A stretch of 12,755 nt of DNA from an uncultured Gammaproteobacteria bacterium (GTDB lineage: Bacteria > Pseudomonadota > Gammaproteobacteria > PS1 > Pseudothioglobaceae): positions 1-12,755 of the forward strand of contig CAKMYR010000026.1 of NCBI GenBank assembly GCA_929200175.1, written 5' to 3'. The notes beneath the pieces were generated by a model. That model had not been told where the DNA came from, did not search any database, and worked only from the letters and a program-made list of their open reading frames with translations. A program made the position numbers and the translations under genes. Shown here piece after piece: positions 6,601 to 12,755 of the stretch. Each line of letters opens with the position of its first letter. Positions within the stretch are counted from its first letter, which is position 1.

Positions 6601-7692
6601 AAAATAGGGGAAAAGATAACGAAAAAACTTTTAAGCAGCATTAAAGATAAAGACATAGTTAAAATTAAAACTGAAAATGCAGCTGTTAACAAAACTGTAA
6701 GCTCATTAATAAAACAAATTAAATCCAAACAATTGGAGTTTGAAAAATATTTAGAAGAGGAAAGTGACAAGATTAATGAAGGTGCAGAATTACCTACTGG
6801 GGTGATGAAAATGGTAAAAGTTTATGTTGCTACTCGTAAAACTCTTCAAGTAGGAGATAAAATGGCAGGACGTCATGGAAATAAAGGCGTTATTTCATGT
6901 GTTTCTCCAGTTGAAGATATGCCTTATCTTGCAGATGGGTCTACTATTGATGTTGTTCTTAATCCACTTGGAGTGCCATCTCGAATGAATGTTGGGCAGG
7001 TGTTAGAAACCCATTTAGGATATGCTGCTAGAGGATTAGGTAATAAAATTGCCAAAATGCTAGACGAAAAACGCAGTGAAATGGTTAAAAATATTAGAAA
7101 TTTTCTTAATGATATTTATAACTCTTATGGCAAAAAAGAGAATCTTGATAGCTTTACTGATGAAGAAATTATTGAATTAGCAAATAATCTACGCCAAGGA
7201 GTTCCAATGGCAACTCCAGTTTTTGATGGGATTAAAGAAGAAGAAATTAAATCTTTACTTAAATTAGCAGATTTACCTGAATCTGGTCAAGAGCAACTTT
7301 ATGATGGCCATACTGGCGAGAAGTTTGATCGTTTAGTTACAGTAGGTTATATGTACATGTTAAAGCTTAATCATTTAGTTGACGATAAAATGCATGCGCG
7401 CTCCACTGGTCCTTATTCTTTGGTAACTCAACAACCATTAAGCGGTAAAGCGCAGTTTGGTGGTCAGCGTTTTGGAGAAATGGAAGTTTGGGCTTTAGAA
7501 GCATACGGAGCAGCACATACATTGCGTGAAATGCTAACTGTTAAGTCAGATGATGTAGCAGGCAGGGCAAAAATGTATAAAAGTATAGTTGATGGCATTA
7601 ATGCAACTGATTCTGTTATGCCAGAATCATTTAATGTATTGGTGAAAGAAATTCGTTCACTATGTATTGATGTTGAATTAGAGCAAGATTAA
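3607..7692 (+). CDS. rpoB: DNA-directed RNA polymerase subunit beta
   Basis: At 1361 residues this is colinear with E. coli beta (1342 aa), including the lineage-specific insertions near residues 230-350 and 935-1060. The rifampicin pocket is SSQLSQFMDQVNPLSGITHK (515-534) plus RRISALGPGG, with D523, H533 and S538 equivalent to E. coli D516, H526 and S531. Other landmarks are RDVHTSHYGRLCPIETPEGP (555-574), NMQRQALPTIRAEKPLVGTG (691-710), NGYNFEDS (815-822, acidic residues near the catalytic Mg) and GDKMAGRHGNKGV (1083-1095, conserved lysines K1085 and K1093). The C-terminal clamp region contains HARSTGPYSLVTQQPLSGKA (1263-1282), then FGGQRFGEMEVWALEAYGA. An AAGAGG ribosome-binding site (3596-3601) precedes the start. 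Together with RpoC it forms the polymerase active centre. No frameshift or truncation was seen. Confidence 0.98.
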   Translation: MSYSFTEKKRIRNNFGSKELIIKEPDLLAIQIDSFNKFIHQDQKTKEDVSLDEVFKSVFPITAINGYAELEYVDYKLQKPKFNVDECKLRGATFASVLNVKLRLTLFNKEGSTLKKKRKVKQVIEEEVYFGKLPLMTENATFVINGTERVVVSQLHRSPGVIFEHDNGKTHYSGKILFSSRIIPYRGSWLDFEFDHHENLYARIDRRKKLTVTTLLRAMGLNAEEIIDTFLDSISVSLKAKKTCKVSFSPSNLLGSIAEFDIKSGKKTIVENGRRINVNHIKLLEKENIKYVNTSIEYLLDKVISKDIVDKTTGEILFPANTIISENVLEQLAEKKIKKLQVIYINDSKGGAYISDTMRLDEVQTQLEARMAIYHVMRPGEPATEESLNTLFENLFFNKDRYDLSKVGRMKINRRLGIKSEEGSHVLTNEDIISVIKLLIVIKNGDDNVDDVDTLANRRVRSIGEMVKNQFRIGLIRVEKTVKESLNLTETDELTPQDIINSKPISATIREFFCSSQLSQFMDQVNPLSGITHKRRISALGPGGLTRERAGFEVRDVHTSHYGRLCPIETPEGPNIGLINTLAVYAKTNNYGFLETPYQIVKKGVVTEEIIYVSAIEEIEHIIAQTNAKVDSNGKLTDDLISCRHKNEFILSSPQNVTLIDIDSKQIASVAASLIPFLEHDDANRALMGSNMQRQALPTIRAEKPLVGTGIERVVAKDSRVCVIAKQGGVVEEVDASRIVIRVDAKDNKSNELGVDIYNLTKYSRSNQNTCINQKTLIKTGDVVCAGDILADGPSTDIGELALGQNMKIAFMPWNGYNFEDSILISEKVVQNDNYTTIHIEELITYCRDTKLGPEEITADIPNVSESALSKLDESGIVYVGARVKGGDILVGKVTPKSEIVLSPEEKLLRAIFQEKASHVKDSSLRMEASKSGVVIDVQVFSSDSVKKDKRSIAINEHNLEKIKKNIYDQLNIISKDIYRRARSELVNNIATKDVDSIKIGEKITKKLLSSIKDKDIVKIKTENAAVNKTVSSLIKQIKSKQLEFEKYLEEESDKINEGAELPTGVMKMVKVYVATRKTLQVGDKMAGRHGNKGVISCVSPVEDMPYLADGSTIDVVLNPLGVPSRMNVGQVLETHLGYAARGLGNKIAKMLDEKRSEMVKNIRNFLNDIYNSYGKKENLDSFTDEEIIELANNLRQGVPMATPVFDGIKEEEIKSLLKLADLPESGQEQLYDGHTGEKFDRLVTVGYMYMLKLNHLVDDKMHARSTGPYSLVTQQPLSGKAQFGGQRFGEMEVWALEAYGAAHTLREMLTVKSDDVAGRAKMYKSIVDGINATDSVMPESFNVLVKEIRSLCIDVELEQD

Positions 7693-7702
7693 ATTAATCT
7701 TG
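7684..7702 (+). repeat. Perfect 9-bp inverted repeat across the rpoB stop codon
   Basis: CAAGATTAA (7684-7692) and TTAATCTTG (7694-7702) are exact complements separated by one base. The left arm includes the final rpoB codons and the TAA stop. As RNA a realistic stem is CAAGAT/ATCTTG with a 7-nt loop. There is no U-tract, so it is not an intrinsic terminator. It could be a 3'-end stabiliser or pause at the rpoB-rpoC junction, or a chance AT-rich palindrome. Confidence 0.45.
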
Positions 7703-7721
7703 AAAGTAAAAATAAAGTTAT

Positions 7722-7738
7722 TTAATTTTTAAAATTAA
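7722..7738 (+). repeat. AT-only 8-bp inverted repeat in the rpoB-rpoC spacer
   Basis: TTAATTTT and AAAATTAA flank a single central T. It is composed only of A and T, so chance is a reasonable explanation. The 117-bp spacer (7693-7809) otherwise shows no reading frame and no convincing promoter; TATAAG at 7761-7766 resembles a -10 box but has no matching -35. Confidence 0.25.
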
Positions 7739-7809
7739 GATGAATAAAGAAAATTTATTATATAAGTTTAATTATTTGGTTTATTTAATGAATTGTTTAG
7801 GAGAATAAA

Positions 7810-10800
7810 ATGAAAGATTTATTGACTATTTTGAAACAACAAAATAAAGAGCAGCATTTTGATGCAATTCGTGTCTTATTGGCTTCTCCTGAGAAGATTC
7901 GTTCTTGGTCTTATGGAGAGGTTAAAAAACCAGAAACTATAAACTATCGTACTTTTAAACCTGAAAAAGAAGGGTTATTTTGTGCCAAAATATTTGGGCC
8001 AATGAAAGATTTTGAATGCTTATGTGGTAAATATAAACGCATGAAATTTCGTAGCGTAGTATGTGAAAAATGTGGGGTTGAGGTTACTCTTTCAAAAGTA
8101 AGACGTGAACGCATGGGGCATATTGAATTATCATCTCCAGTTGCTCATGTTTGGTATTTGAAATCATTACCTTCGCGTTTAGGATTGTTAATGGACATGA
8201 CTCTTAAAGATATTGAGCGCGTACTTTATTTTGAAGCATTTTTAGTAACTGACCCTGGAGATCATCCTGCATTAGTACATAAACAATTATTAACCGAAGA
8301 TATGTACCAAAAAGCACTTGAAGAATATCCTGATGCAGATTTTGAAGCAAAAATGGGAGCAGAGGCAATTCAAGATGTTTTAAAAGATATACAACTTGAA
8401 GCAGAAGCTGCTAGATTGCGTGAAGAAAGTTTAAAAACCAAATCTCAAACTAAGCTTAAAAAATACAATAAACATCTTAAATTAGTTGATTCTTTAATTC
8501 AATCTGGTAATAAGCCTGAATGGATGATATTAAATGTATTACCGGTACTACCATCTGATTTAAGACCTTTAATTCCTTTAGATGGAGGTCGTTTTGCAAC
8601 TTCTGATTTAAATGATTTATATAGAAGAGTAATAAACCGTAATAATAGATTAAGACGCTTACTAGAGTTAGACGCTCCAGAAATTATTGTTCGTAATGAA
8701 AAAAGAATGTTACAAGAAGCAGTTGACTCTTTACTTGATAATGGTCGTCGTGGTCGTCCAGTTATGGGTAATAATCATCGACCTTTAAAATCAATTGCTG
8801 ATATGATTAAAGGTAAACAAGGGCGTTTTCGTCAAAATTTACTTGGTAAACGAGTTGACTACTCTGGACGTTCAGTAATTGTTTGTGGTCCATATCTTAA
8901 ATTACACCAATGCGGAATACCAAAAAAAATGGCGCTAGAATTATTTAAGCCGTTTATTTATAATCGTCTGCAAATACAAGGTTTAGCATCAACTATTAAA
9001 ACAGCTAAAAAAATGGTTGATAGCGAAGTTCCAGAAGTATGGGATATTCTTGAAAGAGTAGTGCATCAACATCCTGTATTACTTAATCGTGCACCTACTT
9101 TACATCGTTTAGGTATTCAAGCTTTTGAGCCTTTATTAGTTGAAGGTAAGGCTATTCAGCTTCATCCGTTAGTTTGTGGTGCTTTTAATGCAGACTTTGA
9201 TGGCGACCAAATGGCGCTTCATGTTCCATTATCTGAAGAATCACAGCTTGAAGCTAGAACACTTATGTTAGCTTCTAATAATGTATTACATCTTGCTAGT
9301 GGAGAGCCTATTATTGTGCCTTCGCAAGATGTTATTTTAGGCTTGTATTATATGACTCGTGAAATGTCAAACCAAAAAGGGGAAGGCATGATTTTTGCCA
9401 ATACTAATGAAATACTTAGTGCCTATGATTCTGGTGTAGTTTCGCTGCATGCTAAGATTAAATTACGAATTCAAGAGTATGTAAAAACAGGCAATCAATA
9501 TAAAGAAAGTGCTAAACGTATAGTTGATACTACAGCAGGGCGTGGTATTTTTTCAAAAATTCTACCAAAAGGCTTGTCATTTGATTTAATTAATAAAGAC
9601 ATAACTAAAAAAGTCGTTTCTGGTTTAATTCATGTTTGTTATCAGACTCAAGATCTTAAAAATACAGTTATTTTTGCTGATAATATGATGTATATGGGCT
9701 TTCAATATTCTACTAAATCAGGTATATCTTTTTGCTCAAATGATATGACAATTTCTGATACTAAAGCTAACATGATAGTGCAAGCCGAAGCCAAAGTAAA
9801 ACAAGTCCAAAAGCAGTATGATCAAGGAATAGTAACTGATGGAGAGCGTTATAATAAAGTTATTGATATTTGGTCGCGTACTTCTGAAGATGTAGCAAAA
9901 GCTATGATGGATGAAATAGGATTTGAGACTATAGCTGATGCTAATGGCAAAGATAAAAAAACACCATCTTTTAATTCAGTTTATATGATGGCAGATTCAG
10001 GCGCTAGAGGCTCTCCTACTCAAATCCGTCAATTAGCTGGTATGAGAGGATTAATGGCTAAGCCAGATGGATCAATAATTGAAACTCCGATTACTTCAAA
10101 TTTTCGTGAAGGTTTAAATAATATGCAGTATTTTATTTCAACGCATGGAGCACGTAAAGGATTAGCAGATACCGCTCTTAAGACTGCTAATTCTGGATAT
10201 TTAACTAGACGTTTGGTAGATGTTGGGCAAGATCTTGTAGTAACAGAAGATGATTGTGGTACTGAAAATGGCTTAGTGATGAAAGTGTTAATTGAAGGAG
10301 ATAGTATAGTTCAAACTTTAGGAGATGCTGTTATAGGAAGGGTTACAGCAGAAGATATTAGAGCTATAGATTCAGAACAAATTTTGTTAGAAAAAGGCCA
10401 TTTAATTAATTTAGAAGATGCAAATAGAATAAACGATCTTGGGGTTGAGTCTATTAAAGTTCGCTCTACTATAACTTGTGATACCCGTTATGGTGTTTGT
10501 GCTTCTTGTTATGGCAGTGATATGGCTCATGGAAATAGAGTTAGTGTTGGTGAAGCAGTTGGAGTTATAGCAGCACAATCAATTGGTGAGCCCGGAACCC
10601 AATTAACAATGCGTACTTTTCATATCGGCGGTGCTGCTAGTGCCTCTACTGCAATAAGTAGTGTTAATGTTAATAATGATGGATTAGTTTATTTTGAAAA
10701 TATGAAATCAATTACGAATGCAAACGGTGATTTAGTGGTTATTTCTCGATCTTCAAAATTCTCTATTCGCAATAAAAAGAATCAAGAGGTTGAGCGTTAT

Positions 10801-12012
10801 AAGGTTCCTTATGGTGCTATTGTTCATGTTAAAGATGGCGAGCAAGTAAAAGCCAAAGATAAGATTGCTGAATGGGATCCGCATACCCATCCTATTATTG
10901 CTGAACATTCAGGTCGTTTAGTTTTTGGTGATTTCCAAGAAGGAATAACAGTTGTTAAAAATACAGATCCTTCTACTGGATTAGATTTTTTTGAAATTAT
11001 GAAAGAGGAAAAAAGACCAGCATTAGCTAAAAATCTAAAACCTTTAATTAAAATGGTAGATGAAAATAATTCAGATAAAGTATTATCAACTCATTATTTA
11101 CCATCTGATGTTAAAATCCATTTAAAAGACAATCAAATTGTTAGTAAAGGTGAGATTTTAGCTAAGATAACTAGAGACCTTTCAAAAACAAGTGATATCA
11201 CAGGTGGCTTACCTCGTGTTGCTGATTTATTTGAAGCTCGTAAAGCTAAAGATCATGCTATTCTTGCAGAAGAAACTGGCGTAGTTAGTTTTGGTAATCC
11301 TACTAAAAGCAAATATCGTTTGATTATAAGCAACGAAGATAGTTCTGAAAAAACCGAAATGATGATACATAAATGGCGTCAAATTAATGTATTTGATGGC
11401 GAAACTGTTGAAAAAGGTGATGTAATATCTTATGGACATTCTAATCCGCATGATATTTTGCGTTTATTAGGAGTAGAAGCTTTAGCTAACTATATAGTAA
11501 AAGAAGTCCAAACTGTTTATCGCTTGCAAGGAGTTAATATATCAGACAAACATATTGAAGTAATTATTAAACAAATGTTGCGTAAAGTAAAAATAATTGA
11601 TGCAGGTGAATCATCTTTTGTGAATGATGAAACTACAGAATATTTCAAAGTAGTTGATGCTAATAAAAAATTAAAATCACAAAATAAAAAATTAGCTACT
11701 TATCAAAGATTATTGATGGGAATTACTAAATCTTCATTATCTACTGAATCATTTATTTCTGCAGCATCTTTTCAAGAAACTACGCGTGTGTTAACTGATG
11801 CTTCTACTACTGGTTCTGTTGATAGATTAAGAGGATTAAAAGAAAATGTTATTGTTGGTAGATTAATTCCTGCTGGAACTGGTTTTATGCATCATAAAAA
11901 ACAAAGAAAAGAGCTTTTAGAAAGCACAATACAAGCACAAGAGGCAGAAGAAGCACTTTCTCAACAATTAAGTGAAGCCGAGACGCAATCAGAAAATGTA
12001 TTAGAAAAGTAG
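7810..12012 (+). CDS. rpoC: DNA-directed RNA polymerase subunit beta'
   Basis: At 1400 residues this is colinear with E. coli beta' (1407 aa). The N-terminal zinc ribbon uses C70, C72, C85 and C88, the same positions as in E. coli. The catalytic loop NADFDGD (460-466) supplies D462, D464 and D466, which bind the catalytic Mg. The bridge helix lies at about 771-806 (FISTHGARKGLADTALKTAN, 775-794). The second zinc site is C816, C890, C897 and C900. The trigger loop contains MRTFHIGG (934-941). The insertion between trigger-loop halves (about 945-1131), typical of gammaproteobacteria, is present. The C-terminus has an acidic, glutamine-rich tail. AGGAG (7799-7803) lies 6 bp before the ATG. No sign of disruption was seen. 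The gene is followed 46 bp later by trpE. Confidence 0.98.
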   Translation: MKDLLTILKQQNKEQHFDAIRVLLASPEKIRSWSYGEVKKPETINYRTFKPEKEGLFCAKIFGPMKDFECLCGKYKRMKFRSVVCEKCGVEVTLSKVRRERMGHIELSSPVAHVWYLKSLPSRLGLLMDMTLKDIERVLYFEAFLVTDPGDHPALVHKQLLTEDMYQKALEEYPDADFEAKMGAEAIQDVLKDIQLEAEAARLREESLKTKSQTKLKKYNKHLKLVDSLIQSGNKPEWMILNVLPVLPSDLRPLIPLDGGRFATSDLNDLYRRVINRNNRLRRLLELDAPEIIVRNEKRMLQEAVDSLLDNGRRGRPVMGNNHRPLKSIADMIKGKQGRFRQNLLGKRVDYSGRSVIVCGPYLKLHQCGIPKKMALELFKPFIYNRLQIQGLASTIKTAKKMVDSEVPEVWDILERVVHQHPVLLNRAPTLHRLGIQAFEPLLVEGKAIQLHPLVCGAFNADFDGDQMALHVPLSEESQLEARTLMLASNNVLHLASGEPIIVPSQDVILGLYYMTREMSNQKGEGMIFANTNEILSAYDSGVVSLHAKIKLRIQEYVKTGNQYKESAKRIVDTTAGRGIFSKILPKGLSFDLINKDITKKVVSGLIHVCYQTQDLKNTVIFADNMMYMGFQYSTKSGISFCSNDMTISDTKANMIVQAEAKVKQVQKQYDQGIVTDGERYNKVIDIWSRTSEDVAKAMMDEIGFETIADANGKDKKTPSFNSVYMMADSGARGSPTQIRQLAGMRGLMAKPDGSIIETPITSNFREGLNNMQYFISTHGARKGLADTALKTANSGYLTRRLVDVGQDLVVTEDDCGTENGLVMKVLIEGDSIVQTLGDAVIGRVTAEDIRAIDSEQILLEKGHLINLEDANRINDLGVESIKVRSTITCDTRYGVCASCYGSDMAHGNRVSVGEAVGVIAAQSIGEPGTQLTMRTFHIGGAASASTAISSVNVNNDGLVYFENMKSITNANGDLVVISRSSKFSIRNKKNQEVERYKVPYGAIVHVKDGEQVKAKDKIAEWDPHTHPIIAEHSGRLVFGDFQEGITVVKNTDPSTGLDFFEIMKEEKRPALAKNLKPLIKMVDENNSDKVLSTHYLPSDVKIHLKDNQIVSKGEILAKITRDLSKTSDITGGLPRVADLFEARKAKDHAILAEETGVVSFGNPTKSKYRLIISNEDSSEKTEMMIHKWRQINVFDGETVEKGDVISYGHSNPHDILRLLGVEALANYIVKEVQTVYRLQGVNISDKHIEVIIKQMLRKVKIIDAGESSFVNDETTEYFKVVDANKKLKSQNKKLATYQRLLMGITKSSLSTESFISAASFQETTRVLTDASTTGSVDRLRGLKENVIVGRLIPAGTGFMHHKKQRKELLESTIQAQEAEEALSQQLSEAETQSENVLEK

Positions 12013-12016
12013 AAAT

Positions 12017-12052
12017 ATTTTTTAACATCTAAGGGTTATATTGTTAAATAAT
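12017..12052 (+). other. Imperfect stem-loop between rpoC and trpE
   Basis: TTTAACA (12021-12027) pairs with TGTTAAA (12042-12048). After a T-T mismatch the stem continues with ATT/AAT (12017-12019/12050-12052). The 14-nt loop carries AAGGG (12031-12035). The stem is almost all A-U and is not followed by a U-tract, so it is unlikely to terminate rpoBC transcription efficiently. The 3' arm ends 6 bp before the trpE start and could influence its translation. No Trp-rich leader peptide is present, so this is not a classical trp attenuator. Confidence 0.35.
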
Positions 12053-12058
12053 TTATGA

Positions 12059-12755
12059 ATGAATAAGCTAGATTTTGATAGATATATTAAAGAAGGATAT
12101 AATCATATTCCAGTCTATAAAAGCATAGCACTTGAAAAAGAAACAGCTTTAGATCTTTATCTTAAAATATCTAATGATAGTTATTCTTATTTGTTTGAAT
12201 CAGCCGAAGGTAATACAAAGTGGGCGCGTTATTCAATAATTGGACTTAATGCTAATACGATAATAAAAGTTTTTGCAAATGAAGTACAAATACAAGAAAA
12301 TAATAAATTATTAAGCTCAACCAATGTTAAAGATCCATTAAATTGGGTTCAAAATTATCTTAAAAAATACAAAGTACCTAAACTAGATGAATTACCTTAT
12401 TTTAGTGGTGGTTTGGTAGGCTATTTTGGTTATGAAGTAATTCATTACATTGAAAATATTGCTAAAACTAAAAAAATAGACGAGTTAAATACTGCTGATA
12501 TTTTGCTTATGGTATCTAATGATATAGTTGTATTTGATAATTTACTTAGTAAGTCTTTTATTATAACTTATGCTAATCCTGACAATCAAAGCTATCAAGA
12601 TTCTTTGGATGTTTTAGATAAAATATTAACTAAAATCAACCAACCAGATAAGCCAGCAAAAACTAAAGCTAATAATATTAATATTAGTGAAAACGATTTT
12701 GTTTCTAGCTTTGGTGAAGATAATTATAAAAACGCAGTGAAGAAAATTCAGCGAT
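12059..12755 (+). CDS. trpE: Anthranilate synthase component I (partial, 3' end outside the window)
   Basis: The first 232 residues of an open frame run to the window edge. The start DFDRYIKEGYNHIPVYKSI (5-23) and YSYLFESAEGNTKWARYSII (42-61) are typical of TrpE, the chorismate-to-anthranilate enzyme of tryptophan biosynthesis. FES (46-48) corresponds to the LLES element whose Glu-Ser binds feedback tryptophan, so allosteric inhibition is probably retained. FSGGLVGYFGYEVIHYIE (115-132) completes the N-terminal domain, and the catalytic chorismate-binding domain is just starting at the edge (DNYKNAVKKIQR, 221-232). The start is fixed at 12059 by an in-frame TGA immediately upstream. No Shine-Dalgarno sequence is at the usual distance, and a three-codon frame (ATG at 12055) overlaps the start. 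PabB is an alternative, but the N-terminal pattern favours TrpE. Confidence 0.93.
   Translation, partial: MNKLDFDRYIKEGYNHIPVYKSIALEKETALDLYLKISNDSYSYLFESAEGNTKWARYSIIGLNANTIIKVFANEVQIQENNKLLSSTNVKDPLNWVQNYLKKYKVPKLDELPYFSGGLVGYFGYEVIHYIENIAKTKKIDELNTADILLMVSNDIVVFDNLLSKSFIITYANPDNQSYQDSLDVLDKILTKINQPDKPAKTKANNINISENDFVSSFGEDNYKNAVKKIQR

Noticed and set aside
12017..12052. Intrinsic terminator after rpoC.
   Set aside because: The stem is almost all A-U with a mismatch and a 14-nt loop, and no U-tract follows the stem on either strand.
12013..12058. trp attenuator or leader peptide before trpE.
   Set aside because: The 46-bp spacer contains no TGG codons in any short frame and no competing hairpins.

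Overview
This window is a conserved bacterial transcription/translation gene cluster, all on the + strand: tuf (3' end only), tRNA-Trp(CCA), secE, nusG, rplK, rplA, rplJ, rplL, rpoB, rpoC, then the 5' part of trpE, which runs off the right edge. The DNA is AT-rich (about 30% GC by eye). The proteins look gammaproteobacterial: RpoB (1361 aa) and RpoC (1400 aa) are colinear with E. coli, including the lineage-specific insertions. SecE has the three-helix proteobacterial form, and tuf-trnW-secE-nusG is a common gammaproteobacterial order. Low GC, ordinary gene lengths and trpE directly behind rpoC suggest a streamlined or host-associated gammaproteobacterium, for example of the SUP05/vesicomyid-symbiont type. 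That placement is inference only.

Layout. 1-57 is the EF-Tu tail. 103-178 is tRNA-Trp with an encoded CCA. 193-1112 holds secE and nusG, 11 bp apart. A near-consensus sigma70 promoter (TTGAAA, 17 bp, TATAAT at 1099-1127) overlaps the nusG stop codon and sits where the rplK-rplA (L11 operon) promoter is expected. rplK and rplA nearly abut. The 309-bp gap 2301-2609 holds an L10 leader RNA whose internal loop and flanking motif match the E. coli rplJ leader, followed by two AT-rich stem-loops and a perfect AGGAGG for rplJ. rplJ and rplL are 14 bp apart. An 80-bp spacer leads to rpoB, a 117-bp spacer leads to rpoC, and a 46-bp spacer leads to trpE. No GC-rich hairpin with a U-tract was seen anywhere, so read-through is plausible throughout.

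How the parts work together. EF-Tu and the tRNA serve elongation. SecE anchors the SecYEG translocon. NusG couples RNA polymerase to the ribosome and Rho. L11, L1, L10 and L7/L12 form the L1 stalk and the GTPase-associated stalk. RpoB and RpoC form the polymerase active centre. L10-L7/L12 feedback on the rplJ leader would balance stalk synthesis. trpE, for tryptophan biosynthesis, is functionally unrelated and is the one unexpected neighbour.

I found no mobile element, CRISPR array, pseudogene or unknown protein family. The window is a well-conserved housekeeping region; its interest lies in regulatory RNA, start-codon context and gene order, not in a new system.
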